Assembly (NCBI GenBank): GCA_041844335.1
Contig: JBGZAX010000079.1
Coordinates: forward strand, 1-25,827
DNA length: 25,827 bases
Source: CAUUFM01 sp041844335
GTDB taxonomy: Bacteria > Bacillota > Clostridia > Lachnospirales > Lachnospiraceae
Reading direction: 5' to 3'
Both the position numbers and the translations under genes were made by a program. Each line of letters starts with the position of its first letter. Positions within the stretch are counted from its first letter, which is position 1. This document shows, piece after piece, positions 6,375-14,966 of the stretch. The notes under the pieces were generated by a model. That model was not told where the DNA came from and searched no databases. It worked only from the letters and a program-made list of their open reading frames with translations.

Positions 6375-8036
6375 TCAAAGGTTAAAACAGCCACCACCTA
6401 TAAACTCACGAAGTATGGAGTTTGCAGGCACTGCGGTAGCAGGAATATCTACAATATAATCAAAAAACTTTAAAAGTCTTTTCGCCTCTGAATATTCAGG
6501 GGCATTTTTTTCTATTCCCAATAATAACGGTCTTGCATACTGCCTCATAATAAACAGCTCATGTATCATGGATGAATTAAACACTACATCTGCACTTTCC
6601 TGATAAGGGAATATAAATTTTTCCTCTCCACGTCTCACCATATCCCACATCTTTATTGTACCGGCGGCTCCCTTACCTCTGCTTCTGGCATCTCTTACTA
6701 TTCTTCTTATAAGTCTGCCGTCTGTAGTGGATATGCGATTGTGTTCGTCAAGATTTAACATCATCAATGCACTGATATAGATCTTAAATTTAGATTCCAC
6801 AGGAATATTTTTAGACATCTCATCATTTAAACAATGAATTCCCTCTATAACAAGAACATCATTTTCCTCAAGCTGCACGTAATCATCATGATACTCTCTT
6901 TTGCCTGTCACAAAATTAAACTGAGGCATATTTATTCTCTCCCCTCTTAATAATGCCTCCATGTCTCTGTTAAACAGCTCAATATCAATAGCTGTAATAT
7001 TTTCAAAATCATAGTTTCCGAATTCATCCCTTGGTGTATCCTCACGATTCAGATAATAATTATCAACGCTTATTGCGTGAGGCTTCAAGCCGTGGGCTAA
7101 AAGTTGAATACACATTCTCCTTGAAAAAGTTGTCTTTCCCGATGAAGAGGGTCCTGCTATCATAATAAACCTCTTGCTTTTCTGCTCTTTTATCATACCG
7201 GCGATCTTAGCAAGCTTTGCCTCCTGCAACGCCTCCTGCACCAATATAAAGTCCTGAAAATCTCCATTTACTATAATATCATTCAGCTTTCCTACAGTGT
7301 TCGAACCAAGCATATTGGCCCATTCCTCTGATTCCTTAAGCGACCTGTATACCTTATCCGACGGCTTAAATTCACCTGTGACCTTAGGGGCAGTCTTTGG
7401 CGGCATCTGCAGCACAAATCCATCCTGATACTTATATAGTTTAAACCACTTAAGATAAGAGGTATCATGTACCATAAATCCGTAATAATAATCTGTAAAA
7501 TCATCTAATCTGTAAACATTCGTCGTAGAGGCACTCCTGTATTTTAAAAGTGATGCCTTATGCTCCATTTTTGCCTCTTTGAAAAACTTCGGAGCCTCCT
7601 GAGTTTTGATGGTCTTTTTTTCAAAAGGAAACGCCATTTTTACAAGCTCCGTCATACGAGCTTCTACTTTTTTAAGTAATTCATCGGTGATTTCAACGAA
7701 ACCGTCTACAGTACAAAAATATCCTGAACTTACGGAAAAATGTATGATAACGGAAAAGTCACGACTGCCTACAACATCATAAAAAGCCTTTATCATAAGC
7801 ATGCTCATACTTCTTCTATAGGTCGATAAACCGTCATTATCCTCGGCTGTGACAAATTTTATATTTACATTGTTATTTACTTTTTTATGCAATTCCTTTA
7901 ATGCTCCGTCTTCAAGCACCAATAAAATATCGTTTTCATAATCTTTCTGATACTTTTTTGCAAGCTCAATATACCTTGTCCCCTCTTCCACACTTATTTT
8001 ATCATCATTTATAAAAACATCGAATTCTCTACCCAT
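6375..8036 (-). CDS. Nucleoside kinase, uridine kinase-like, with N-terminal TGS-like and ThrRS-SAD-like domains
   Basis: 553-residue cytoplasmic kinase of the uridine kinase/phosphoribulokinase superfamily, expected to phosphorylate a nucleoside (uridine or cytidine) with ATP or GTP. Residues ~1-65 look like a TGS/ubiquitin-like domain. Residues ~70-200 look like the second additional domain of threonyl-tRNA synthetase (FSVIIHFSVSSGYFCTVDGF). The kinase follows from about 285, with Walker A GPSSSGKT at 295-302 and VLVIEGIHCLNDEM downstream. This three-part architecture is known in Firmicutes and Thermotogales. AGGAGG lies 5 nt before the ATG. It is 85 nt downstream of trmK without a clear terminator, so it may be the last gene of the long operon. 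No intrinsic terminator follows its own stop, because the convergent SARP-like gene begins there. Confidence 0.9.
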   Translation of the reverse strand: MGREFDVFINDDKISVEEGTRYIELAKKYQKDYENDILLVLEDGALKELHKKVNNNVNIKFVTAEDNDGLSTYRRSMSMLMIKAFYDVVGSRDFSVIIHFSVSSGYFCTVDGFVEITDELLKKVEARMTELVKMAFPFEKKTIKTQEAPKFFKEAKMEHKASLLKYRSASTTNVYRLDDFTDYYYGFMVHDTSYLKWFKLYKYQDGFVLQMPPKTAPKVTGEFKPSDKVYRSLKESEEWANMLGSNTVGKLNDIIVNGDFQDFILVQEALQEAKLAKIAGMIKEQKSKRFIMIAGPSSSGKTTFSRRMCIQLLAHGLKPHAISVDNYYLNREDTPRDEFGNYDFENITAIDIELFNRDMEALLRGERINMPQFNFVTGKREYHDDYVQLEENDVLVIEGIHCLNDEMSKNIPVESKFKIYISALMMLNLDEHNRISTTDGRLIRRIVRDARSRGKGAAGTIKMWDMVRRGEEKFIFPYQESADVVFNSSMIHELFIMRQYARPLLLGIEKNAPEYSEAKRLLKFFDYIVDIPATAVPANSILREFIGGGCFNL

Positions 8037-8121
8037 AAAAACCTCCTCTTTATCACAAATACCAGATATGCCCTTTCCTATAAATAAACCTTTCTGAAAA
8101 ACACTGTGAATTTTTAATAAA

Positions 8122-8838
8122 TCAGCACAAAAGGCTGTTACATCTGTTTAACCTGGCTTTAATATCCGCCTCTTTTTTGCTGTCAGAAAAATTTGAATTG
8201 CTTAATGCCTCAAGGATTAAATTATATCCTGTTTTTTTAAAACTCAGATATTCCGAAAATATCTGCCTCAGATCCTCCTTAATAGGCAAAATACCGAATT
8301 CTATATATGTATCAGGATCATAAAGCCGCAGCATCTCTTCATATTTTCTGCTATTCCTTGTAACTCTCATAATGTTGTAATAATGCCCCTTTTCAAAGAT
8401 CATTATTTCGTCTTCTATAAATAATGAAAGATCACATAGGACTTTCCTCAGAATATCCGTTTTCCCTTGCGGCTGCAATATAAAGCTGCCGAACATATCA
8501 AGTTTTTCTTCAGATGCCTTTAAAATATCCGCAATGAGTTCCGCTCCCATTCCCGCTATTACCACACAATCAGCTCTTTTATCTATGCTTTTAAGTCCGT
8601 CACTTAAAACACAGCTGATTTTTTCATTTAAATTATTTAAGAGAATATTATTCCTTGCAATATTAAGTACATTGTCATTTATATCACAGGCAACAGCCCT
8701 GTCATAAAATCCGTTTTTTACAAGAAATATCGGAATGTAAGAATGATCACAGCCTATATCTATCAAAAGCTCGCCCCTAAGAGCGAGCTTACAAATACAA
8801 GATAATCTTTCACTCAAAAAACTACCCTTATTCATCAT
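8122..8838 (-). CDS. trmK: tRNA (adenine(22)-N1)-methyltransferase TrmK
   Basis: 238-residue Rossmann-fold SAM-dependent methyltransferase that makes m1A at position 22 of some tRNAs (Bacillus YqfN/TrmK family). The SAM-binding motif is LIDIGCDHSYIPIFL (about residues 20-34), followed by AVACDINDNVL, the family motif VIAGMGAELI and FILQPQGKTDILRKVL. The ATG at 8838 overlaps the rpoD stop as ATGATGA; an adjacent second ATG at 8835 is possible. AAGGA inside the rpoD end lies 9 nt before the first ATG. The rpoD-trmK order is widespread in Firmicutes. The usual next gene (Nif3/YqfO type) is not here; the nucleoside kinase follows instead. Confidence 0.92.
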   Translation of the reverse strand: MMNKGSFLSERLSCICKLALRGELLIDIGCDHSYIPIFLVKNGFYDRAVACDINDNVLNIARNNILLNNLNEKISCVLSDGLKSIDKRADCVVIAGMGAELIADILKASEEKLDMFGSFILQPQGKTDILRKVLCDLSLFIEDEIMIFEKGHYYNIMRVTRNSRKYEEMLRLYDPDTYIEFGILPIKEDLRQIFSEYLSFKKTGYNLILEALSNSNFSDSKKEADIKARLNRCNSLLC

Positions 8839-10190
8839 TCCAGATAGTCCTTAAGCTTTCTGCTTCTGTTAGGATGCTTTAATTTCCTTAATGCCTTAGC
8901 CTCAATCTGCCTTATACGCTCTCTTGTAACGTCAAATTCCTTGCCTACCTCCTCTAAGGTTCTGGCTCTGCCGTCATCTAAACCGAACCTTAATCTTAAT
9001 ACCTTTCTTTCTCTTTCAGTAAGCGTATTTAAAACCTCGTCAAGCTGTTCTTTTAAAAGGGTATAGGTCGCAGCTTCTGCCGGTATCGGAACCTTTTCAT
9101 CTTGGATAAAATCACCTAAATGACTATCCTCCTCTTCTCCTATCGGAGTTTCCAATGATACCGGCTCCTGAGATATTTTGAGGATCTCTCTTACCCTCTC
9201 CACAGGTAAATCCATTTTCTCAGCTATCTCTTCCGGAATGGGCTCTCTTCCCAAATCCTGCAACAGCTGTCTTGATACTCTTATCAGCTTGTTTATGGTT
9301 TCCACCATATGTACCGGAATTCTGATAGTACGAGCCTGATCTGCAATTGCGCGGGTAATAGCCTGTCTTATCCACCAAGTTGCATAGGTGGAAAACTTAA
9401 AGCCCTTTGTATAATCAAACTTCTCAACAGCCTTAATTAACCCAAGATTTCCTTCCTGAATCAGATCTAAAAATTGCATACCGCGTCCGACATAACGCTT
9501 CGCTATGCTTACCACAAGTCTAAGATTTGCCTCTGCAAGCATTTTTTTTGCGTCCTCATCTCCAAGCTCCAGCCTTTTCGCAAGCTCTATTTCCTCTTCC
9601 GGTTTGAGCAGTCTGACCTTACCTATTTCTTTCAGATACATTCTGATAGGATCTTCCACATTGATATTTTCCATATTTTTATCAAGATCCATTTCAAGAT
9701 CAAGATCATCTATCTTTTCTATGTCAATGTCCTCGACATTTTCTTCTAAAAGAATGTCATCATCTACTATCACATCAAGCTGCTCGTCGGGCATAGGAAA
9801 GATATCTATATTGTTATCCTCCAAATAGCTCTGAATCTCCTCCAATCTGTCAGGATCCAAATCAACCCCAATAAAATCCAATATCTCTTTTCGCTCTATC
9901 AGATTTTTCTTTTTTCTTGCTATTTCCAATAATGCAGGCAATTTATCCGCTATATAGGCTGTTTGCTCGTCCTTAGTCATCTTGACAAAGTCCATACTTT
10001 CAGCCTTTTCTTCTTTAAACTCTGTTTTGACATCGGCTGCTGTAGATTTTTTCCCTTTTTCAGCTGATACCTTTTTGGACACCGTTTTCTTACTGTTAGA
10101 ATTTAAACTTTGTGCATCTTTTGAAATCTTATCGCTATTTGTTCCTTTTTCCATATTTTCTAAAAACTTATCTGTCTTTTTTTCAGGCAT
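8835..10190 (-). CDS. rpoD: RNA polymerase primary sigma factor (sigma-70/SigA)
   Basis: 451-residue housekeeping sigma factor. A Lys/Ser/Glu-rich N-terminal stretch (1-70) precedes a region 1.1-like part (LPALLEIARKKKNLI) and an acidic linker. Region 1.2 starts at DPIRMYLKEIGKVRLL. Region 2 contains NLRLVVSIAKRYVGRGM and the -10 recognition helix FSTYATWWIRQAITRAIADQ. Region 3 follows, then region 4 with the -35 helix-turn-helix (TLEEVGKEFDV, TRERIRQIEAKALRKL). The AAGGAAGG site lies 8 nt before the ATG. It follows dnaG after a 93-nt gap that has no convincing promoter. The ATGA overlap with trmK suggests coupled translation. Length and motifs are typical. Confidence 0.98.
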   Translation of the reverse strand: MPEKKTDKFLENMEKGTNSDKISKDAQSLNSNSKKTVSKKVSAEKGKKSTAADVKTEFKEEKAESMDFVKMTKDEQTAYIADKLPALLEIARKKKNLIERKEILDFIGVDLDPDRLEEIQSYLEDNNIDIFPMPDEQLDVIVDDDILLEENVEDIDIEKIDDLDLEMDLDKNMENINVEDPIRMYLKEIGKVRLLKPEEEIELAKRLELGDEDAKKMLAEANLRLVVSIAKRYVGRGMQFLDLIQEGNLGLIKAVEKFDYTKGFKFSTYATWWIRQAITRAIADQARTIRIPVHMVETINKLIRVSRQLLQDLGREPIPEEIAEKMDLPVERVREILKISQEPVSLETPIGEEEDSHLGDFIQDEKVPIPAEAATYTLLKEQLDEVLNTLTERERKVLRLRFGLDDGRARTLEEVGKEFDVTRERIRQIEAKALRKLKHPNRSRKLKDYLE

Positions 10191-10283
10191 ACCCTATTCC
10201 TTCCTTGATAAATTTATTGGATAGTGCAATTACTTATTTAAAGCAAGCAAAATGATGCTTAAACCGATTAAAAGCTTTACCCG

Positions 10284-12059
10284 TTAAAAACTATTCAGAC
10301 CGCTTATTTTTTCTATCAATTTCTTTATTCTTGCCAATTCGTTCCTTTTAGATATAAGCTCTTCCTCATTTGAAACATCTTCCAAGCTTTTTTTTAATTC
10401 ATCGTATCCCTCCATTTTGACCTTTATAATAAGTTCCTTTAATGCCATAAAATTATTTTCCTTATTATCGGTCAAAAAGTCAGCTCCCTTTAACAATATA
10501 TAAGTAAGCTCACTTTCCTCTTCTGCAGAAAGTCCGTCAAAGGTAAAGCCTTTAAATTCATCATAAGATTTTTTTAATGAATTGTAAGATTTTCTAAACA
10601 ATTCTACTGTAAAGTCTTCCTCTTCTATATATTGTTCCACAAAATCATAGACATTTTTATCATCAATCAGCCAAGCCAAAAGCATTCCTTGAGCCTCACT
10701 GAAAATTTTAGACTTTTTTCTATGCACTTCTCTGTCTTTCTCTCTTTGTTCCTCGTTTAAATGCCTTACCTCTTTTCGGTAGCCTTGGCTGTTTACCTCG
10801 GATTTTAACAAATTTTCATCTAATAAATAACGATTGGCACAAGAAGAGATATACTCAGTTCTCACAACATTATCGCTGATGTCGGATAATATACCGGACA
10901 GCTGATTAAAAAATCTTAATCTGCTGTCCGGATCTCTCTTATCAACATCTCTATAAAGAAGGTCTCCCTTAAAAAATACCGGATTTATAGCATTTTCAAT
11001 TCTTTTTTCAAGCTCCTCCTTCCCCCTTTCAGCTAAAAATTCATCAGGATCTTTATAGGGATTGAGGTCAACCACTTTTAAATAGAGCCCTTCCGCTATA
11101 GCAAGCGGTATGGCTCTGTTTATGGCGTTTATACCGGCGTTGTCACTGTCATACATAAAATATAAATTATCCGTGTATGCCTTTATCAGATGTAATTGAC
11201 TGCCGGTAAGTGCTGTTCCAAGTGATGCCACGGCATTATCATATCCCGCCCTGTTTAATGCAATGACGTCCATGTATCCCTCACAGATAAGAAAATAATC
11301 ACGATTTTTCTTTCTTTGAGACAAATACAAGCCATAGAGCGTTTTTTTCTTGCTAAAAACAACTGATTCCTGTGAATTAAGGTACTTTGGAATTCCGTCT
11401 TTGTCTAAGGTGCGACCTCCGAAAGCTATAACTTCTCTATTTTCGTTTAAAATCGGAAAAATAAGTCTATTTTTAAATATATCGACCAATTTCCCTTTAT
11501 TATTAAGCTTAAATGTACCGCTTTTTAATAAAACCTCATCTTCATACTTATCTTTTAAAATATCATAAAGAGCATAGGAATTTGGAGAATAACCAAGCCC
11601 CGCCTTTGCAATCGCTTTCTTATCCATTCCCCTGCAATTTAAATAATTGATTGCCCTTTCTCCAACCGAACTGTATAGAGCCCCTACATAGAAACGTGCG
11701 GCAATATTATTTATCTCTTTAATTTGTTTAATCAGGTATAATTCTTTGATTTTTTTGTCATCTCTGATATTATTTTTATTATATCTAAGCTCAATTCCCG
11801 CCTTTTTTGCCAATATCCCTATTGCTTCGGAATAATCGATATTATTATAGTCCATCACGAACTTTATCATACCGCCGCCGCAACCGCAACCGAAACAATG
11901 ATATGCCTGCTTTCTTTCCGATACGCTGAATGACGGTGTTTTTTCATTATGAAAAGGACAAAGACCCTTATATTCGCTTCCCGCCTTTTTTAAGCTGACA
12001 TATTCTGAAATTACATCTACTATGCTAAGTCTGCTGTTCAACTCATCTGAAATACTCAT
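10284..12059 (-). CDS. dnaG: DNA primase
   Basis: 591-residue replicative primase that makes RNA primers at the fork with DnaB. The ATG at 12059 is chosen because its ATGA overlaps the dgt stop and GGAG lies 9 nt upstream; a GTG five codons earlier is less likely. The CHC2 zinc finger uses C34, H37, C55 and C58 (LCPFHNEKTPSF ... HCFGCGCGGG). An extra Cys, C60, stands where Ala is common. The basic RNAP-fold segment includes GRTLDKDGIPKYLNS. The TOPRIM core has E260 in LICEGYMDV and D304/D306 in YDSDNAG. The C-terminal DnaB-binding region is present. Its position between dgt and rpoD matches the Firmicutes macromolecular-synthesis operon. Confidence 0.97.
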   Translation of the reverse strand: MSISDELNSRLSIVDVISEYVSLKKAGSEYKGLCPFHNEKTPSFSVSERKQAYHCFGCGCGGGMIKFVMDYNNIDYSEAIGILAKKAGIELRYNKNNIRDDKKIKELYLIKQIKEINNIAARFYVGALYSSVGERAINYLNCRGMDKKAIAKAGLGYSPNSYALYDILKDKYEDEVLLKSGTFKLNNKGKLVDIFKNRLIFPILNENREVIAFGGRTLDKDGIPKYLNSQESVVFSKKKTLYGLYLSQRKKNRDYFLICEGYMDVIALNRAGYDNAVASLGTALTGSQLHLIKAYTDNLYFMYDSDNAGINAINRAIPLAIAEGLYLKVVDLNPYKDPDEFLAERGKEELEKRIENAINPVFFKGDLLYRDVDKRDPDSRLRFFNQLSGILSDISDNVVRTEYISSCANRYLLDENLLKSEVNSQGYRKEVRHLNEEQREKDREVHRKKSKIFSEAQGMLLAWLIDDKNVYDFVEQYIEEEDFTVELFRKSYNSLKKSYDEFKGFTFDGLSAEEESELTYILLKGADFLTDNKENNFMALKELIIKVKMEGYDELKKSLEDVSNEEELISKRNELARIKKLIEKISGLNSF

Positions 12060-13066
12060 ATAATCACACTCCACGATAATGGAATATACAGCTTTTCAAA
12101 CTCCCTGATTGCATACTGATCGGTCATTCCGGCAATATAATCGCAGATTATAACATCTATATCTTCATCAATATCATAATCTTCGATGAATGTTTGCGGA
12201 ATAAGACTGTTATTTTTCTTATAATGATTGTAGAGAGTTTCAAGCATAAGTTCAGCCTTGGGCTCCTCTTTTTTGGCACGTTCATTGAGATAGACTCTGT
12301 TAAACATAAATTTTCTTAAACCCTTTACAGCTGCTCCTATTTCATCTGACATTATTATATCATCCTTATCCCTGCTGTTTATAATAAGATCATGTATCAT
12401 AGTGTCCAGACGAAGCTTCACGGTGTTCCCCAAAACATCGGTAAATTCCTTCGGAATGTCATCATTTTTTAAAACCCCGCCTCTTATAGCATCATCTATG
12501 TCATGGTTTATATAGGCTATTTTATCGCAAATCTGAACTATTTTACCCTCCATTGTGTTTGGATTTCCGCTTGACTGATGATTTCTTATACCGTCTATTA
12601 CCTCATAAGACAAATTAAGACCCTTATGCTTATTTTCAAGGTATTTCACTATCCGTACGCTTTGTTCCGAATGCATGAAGCCCCTGGGAGATAGTTTATC
12701 AAGTGTCCTTTCTCCGCAATGTCCAAAAGGAGTATGCCCTAAATCATGACCTAAAGCTATTGCCTCTGCAAGACTTTCATTAAGCTTAAGTGCTCTTGCT
12801 ATTGTTCTTGAAATCTGTGTTACCTCAAGAGTATGTGTCAATCTGTTTCTGTAATGATCGCCGATAGGTGCTAAAAATACCTGTGTCTTATCCTTTAGTC
12901 TTCTGAAGGACTTGCTGTGTATTATTCTGTCCCTGTCTCTTTGGAAGATAGGCCTTATATCACAGGGCTTTTCTGCTCTTTCCCGGCCTTTGCTGTTAAC
13001 ACTTAAAGTAGCATACTTACTAAATATACTCTTTTCTAAGCTTTCAGCCTCTTCTCTGATACTCAT
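12056..13066 (-). CDS. dgt: dGTPase-like deoxynucleotide triphosphohydrolase (HD superfamily)
   Basis: 336-residue HD-domain enzyme expected to split dNTPs (typically dGTP) into deoxynucleoside and triphosphate. Metal ligands are visible: H78 in RLTHTLEV, H107-D108 in LGHDLGHTPFGH, and D181 in CDKIAYINHDIDD. The N-terminus FQRDRDRIIHSKSFRRLKDK is the family signature. The length fits the short Firmicutes type. AAGGAGG lies 6 nt before the ATG. It starts 21 nt after fabZ, tying the fatty-acid genes to dnaG-rpoD, and ends in a 4-nt overlap with dnaG. The exact substrate range cannot be told from sequence. Confidence 0.93.
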   Translation of the reverse strand: MSIREEAESLEKSIFSKYATLSVNSKGRERAEKPCDIRPIFQRDRDRIIHSKSFRRLKDKTQVFLAPIGDHYRNRLTHTLEVTQISRTIARALKLNESLAEAIALGHDLGHTPFGHCGERTLDKLSPRGFMHSEQSVRIVKYLENKHKGLNLSYEVIDGIRNHQSSGNPNTMEGKIVQICDKIAYINHDIDDAIRGGVLKNDDIPKEFTDVLGNTVKLRLDTMIHDLIINSRDKDDIIMSDEIGAAVKGLRKFMFNRVYLNERAKKEEPKAELMLETLYNHYKKNNSLIPQTFIEDYDIDEDIDVIICDYIAGMTDQYAIREFEKLYIPLSWSVII

Positions 13067-13087
13067 AGCCTTCCTCCTTTTCCTTAA

Positions 13088-13519
13088 TTAATCTGCGATA
13101 ATTGACATTATTTCGCCTGCTGCCGCAATTTGACCGTCTACTGTTGCCGTAACGTTTGCAAAATACAAAGATCCCTTATGCCTTGCTAATTTAACTGTTA
13201 GGGTAAGAACATCTCCGGGCACCACCTGTTTTTTAAACTTCATATTATTTATTCCTGCGAAATATCCTATCTTTCCTTTATTTTCAGGAGCACTTAATAA
13301 AAGTACCGCACCTGTCTGAGCCAGTGCCTCCACTATTAAAACCCCCGGCATAACGGCCTTTTCAGGAAAATGCCCCGCAAAAAAAGGTTCGTTCATGGAC
13401 ACACTTTTTTGCCCTATTATTTCGGTATTGTCATCACTTATCGACAATATCCTATCCACAAGCAAAAATGGCGGTCTGTGCGGAATTATCTCCTTTATCT
13501 GCTCTATATTATATAACAT
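13088..13519 (-). CDS. fabZ: 3-hydroxyacyl-ACP dehydratase FabZ
   Basis: 143-residue hot-dog-fold dehydratase that removes water from 3-hydroxyacyl-ACP to give trans-2-enoyl-ACP. The catalytic His is H50 in AGHFPEKAVMPG and the acid E64 is in VLIVEALAQTG. IIPHRPPFLLVDRI near the N-terminus is a family signature. The ATG follows the fabF stop directly (TAA-ATG), with GGGAGGG inside the fabF end as the ribosome binding site. Whether it also isomerises the double bond for unsaturated fatty acids, as some single FabZ/FabN enzymes do, cannot be told here; no fabM, fabA or second fabZ is in the window. Confidence 0.97.
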   Translation of the reverse strand: MLYNIEQIKEIIPHRPPFLLVDRILSISDDNTEIIGQKSVSMNEPFFAGHFPEKAVMPGVLIVEALAQTGAVLLLSAPENKGKIGYFAGINNMKFKKQVVPGDVLTLTVKLARHKGSLYFANVTATVDGQIAAAGEIMSIIAD

Positions 13520-14761
13520 TTAGCCCTCCCATTTTTTAAATACAAGACAGGCATTGTGACCTCCAAATCCTAAGGAGTTACTCATTGCATAACTGAAATT
13601 CACCTCTCTGCCCTCATTAGGGATAACATCCAAATCACATTCCTCATCCTTTTCAGAATAGTTTATTGTAGGCGGCATATAAGAATTTTTAAGTCCCAAC
13701 ACGGTAACCACAGCCTCTATTGCACCGCTTGCTCCCAATAAATGCCCCGTGTATGACTTTGTAGACGATATTGCAAGAGCTTTTGAATGTTCCTTAAAGC
13801 ATAATTTAATGGCGGAGGTTTCTATCTTGTCATTTAACGGAGTACTGGTTCCGTGAGCATTAATATAATCTATCCTATCGTAATTAATTTCAGCATCATC
13901 TAAAGCTCTTTGCATTGCAACGGCTGCTCCGCTGCCGTCATCAAGCGGTGCGGTAATATGGAATGCATCGCAGCTGTCTCCGTAGCCCACTATCTCCGCA
14001 TATATCTTTGCCCCTCTTTTTTTTGCATGCTCAAGCTCCTCGAAAATAAGCACTGCCGACCCTTCTCCTATTACAAAGCCGCTCCTATCCTTGCTAAACG
14101 GTATACTTGCCTTATTCTTATCATCTCCCTCATATAATGCCCTCATATTCATAAAGCCTGCCACCGCAAGAGGGGTAATAGTCGCCTCAGTTCCTCCTGT
14201 AATTATGATATCTTCATATCCGTATGCTATCTTATGAAATGCCGCTCCCATGGCATTATTTGAAGATGCACAGGCTGTCACCGCCGCACTGCAGTGTCCC
14301 TTCGCATTATAATCAATAGCCACCGCCCCCGGAGCAAGATTTATTATTACACTGGGTATAAAAAATGGAGATACCCTGCTCGGCCCTTTATCTCTAAGCT
14401 TATCCTCCGAACGCTCTATTTCGTCCATCCCGCCGACGCCGCTGCCTAAAAGCACTCCGAGCCTTGTGTGATCTATTTTATCTAAATCTATTTCAGAATC
14501 CTTAACAGCCTGCATTGCAGCAATTCTGGCAAAATGTATGAATTTGGCACTGTTTCTTATATCCTTTTTATTAAGGTACTGCTCCACATCAAGGTTTTTC
14601 ACCTCTCCTGCAAGCTTTACCTTATAATTTTCCGTATCAAACAATGTAATATTATCTATTCCGCACTTTTTGTTAACAATAGAGTTCCATACCTCATCTA
14701 TAGTATTCCCAATAGGAGATAACGCCCCCATACCCGTTATTACCACTCTTCTTTTTTGCAT
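13520..14761 (-). CDS. fabF: 3-oxoacyl-ACP synthase II (KAS II)
   Basis: 413-residue elongating condensing enzyme. The ATG at 14761 is chosen because AAGGAAGG lies a few nt upstream and the protein then begins MQKRRVVITGMGALSPIG, the standard family start. The frame is open a further 25 codons but those residues are not family-like. The catalytic triad is C164 (VTACASSNNA), H303 (NAHGTSTPLND) and H340 (TKSYTGHLLGA). The C-terminus has the usual SNSLGFGGHNACLVF. It lies in the FAS operon after a 197-nt spacer that contains a 26-bp repeat, and is immediately followed by fabZ. Confidence 0.97.
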   Translation of the reverse strand: MQKRRVVITGMGALSPIGNTIDEVWNSIVNKKCGIDNITLFDTENYKVKLAGEVKNLDVEQYLNKKDIRNSAKFIHFARIAAMQAVKDSEIDLDKIDHTRLGVLLGSGVGGMDEIERSEDKLRDKGPSRVSPFFIPSVIINLAPGAVAIDYNAKGHCSAAVTACASSNNAMGAAFHKIAYGYEDIIITGGTEATITPLAVAGFMNMRALYEGDDKNKASIPFSKDRSGFVIGEGSAVLIFEELEHAKKRGAKIYAEIVGYGDSCDAFHITAPLDDGSGAAVAMQRALDDAEINYDRIDYINAHGTSTPLNDKIETSAIKLCFKEHSKALAISSTKSYTGHLLGASGAIEAVVTVLGLKNSYMPPTINYSEKDEECDLDVIPNEGREVNFSYAMSNSLGFGGHNACLVFKKWEG

Positions 14762-14789
14762 TACATACCTTCCTTTATAATCAATACCG

Positions 14790-14966
14790 CTCGCTTTCGC
14801 TAAGTGCTCACATAACACCATAAATACTAAGATCAACCTGCGTCAAGCTTTCCTTTTTCATCCTTCTTTTTTTCTTTCTTCTTGACTTGTTTTCTCTAAG
14901 TATTTAGGTGTAGCTCGCACTAACCTCAAGCTTCGATTCTCTCGCTTTCGCTAAGTGCTCACATAA
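14790..14966. repeat. 26-bp perfect direct repeat at both ends of the fabG-fabF spacer
   Basis: Copies lie at 14790-14815 and 14941-14966, 151 bp apart and identical over all 26 bp (CTCGCTTTCGCTAAG followed by TGCTCACATAA). On the - strand the right copy covers the fabG stop (TTATGTGA) and its 3' flank, so the left copy repeats the last bases of fabG. The AGC-GAAA-GC core could fold as a small hairpin with a GNRA loop. The origin is unknown: a dispersed intergenic repeat or a slippage/duplication scar. Confidence 0.9.
14808..14861 (-). other. 17-codon micro-ORF in the fabG-fabF spacer
   Basis: Reads MKKESLTQVDLSIYGVM and stops at TGA inside the left copy of the 26-bp repeat, in the same way that fabG ends inside the right copy. 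GAAGG touches the ATG directly, which is too close for good initiation. It shows no resemblance to acyl carrier protein. Probably not expressed. Confidence 0.2.

Noticed and set aside
8037..8121. Terminator or promoter between trmK and the nucleoside kinase gene
   Set aside because: No stable hairpin with a T-run and no good -35/-10 pair could be found; the kinase may simply be part of the long operon.
10191..10283. Separate promoter for rpoD in the dnaG-rpoD gap
   Set aside because: TTGCTT with a 17-nt spacer leads only to TATCCA, too weak to call; no other pair fits better.
14762..14958. Hidden acpP in the fabG-fabF spacer
   Set aside because: No frame encodes the DSL phosphopantetheine motif and the spacer is too short for a ~75-residue carrier protein with signals.
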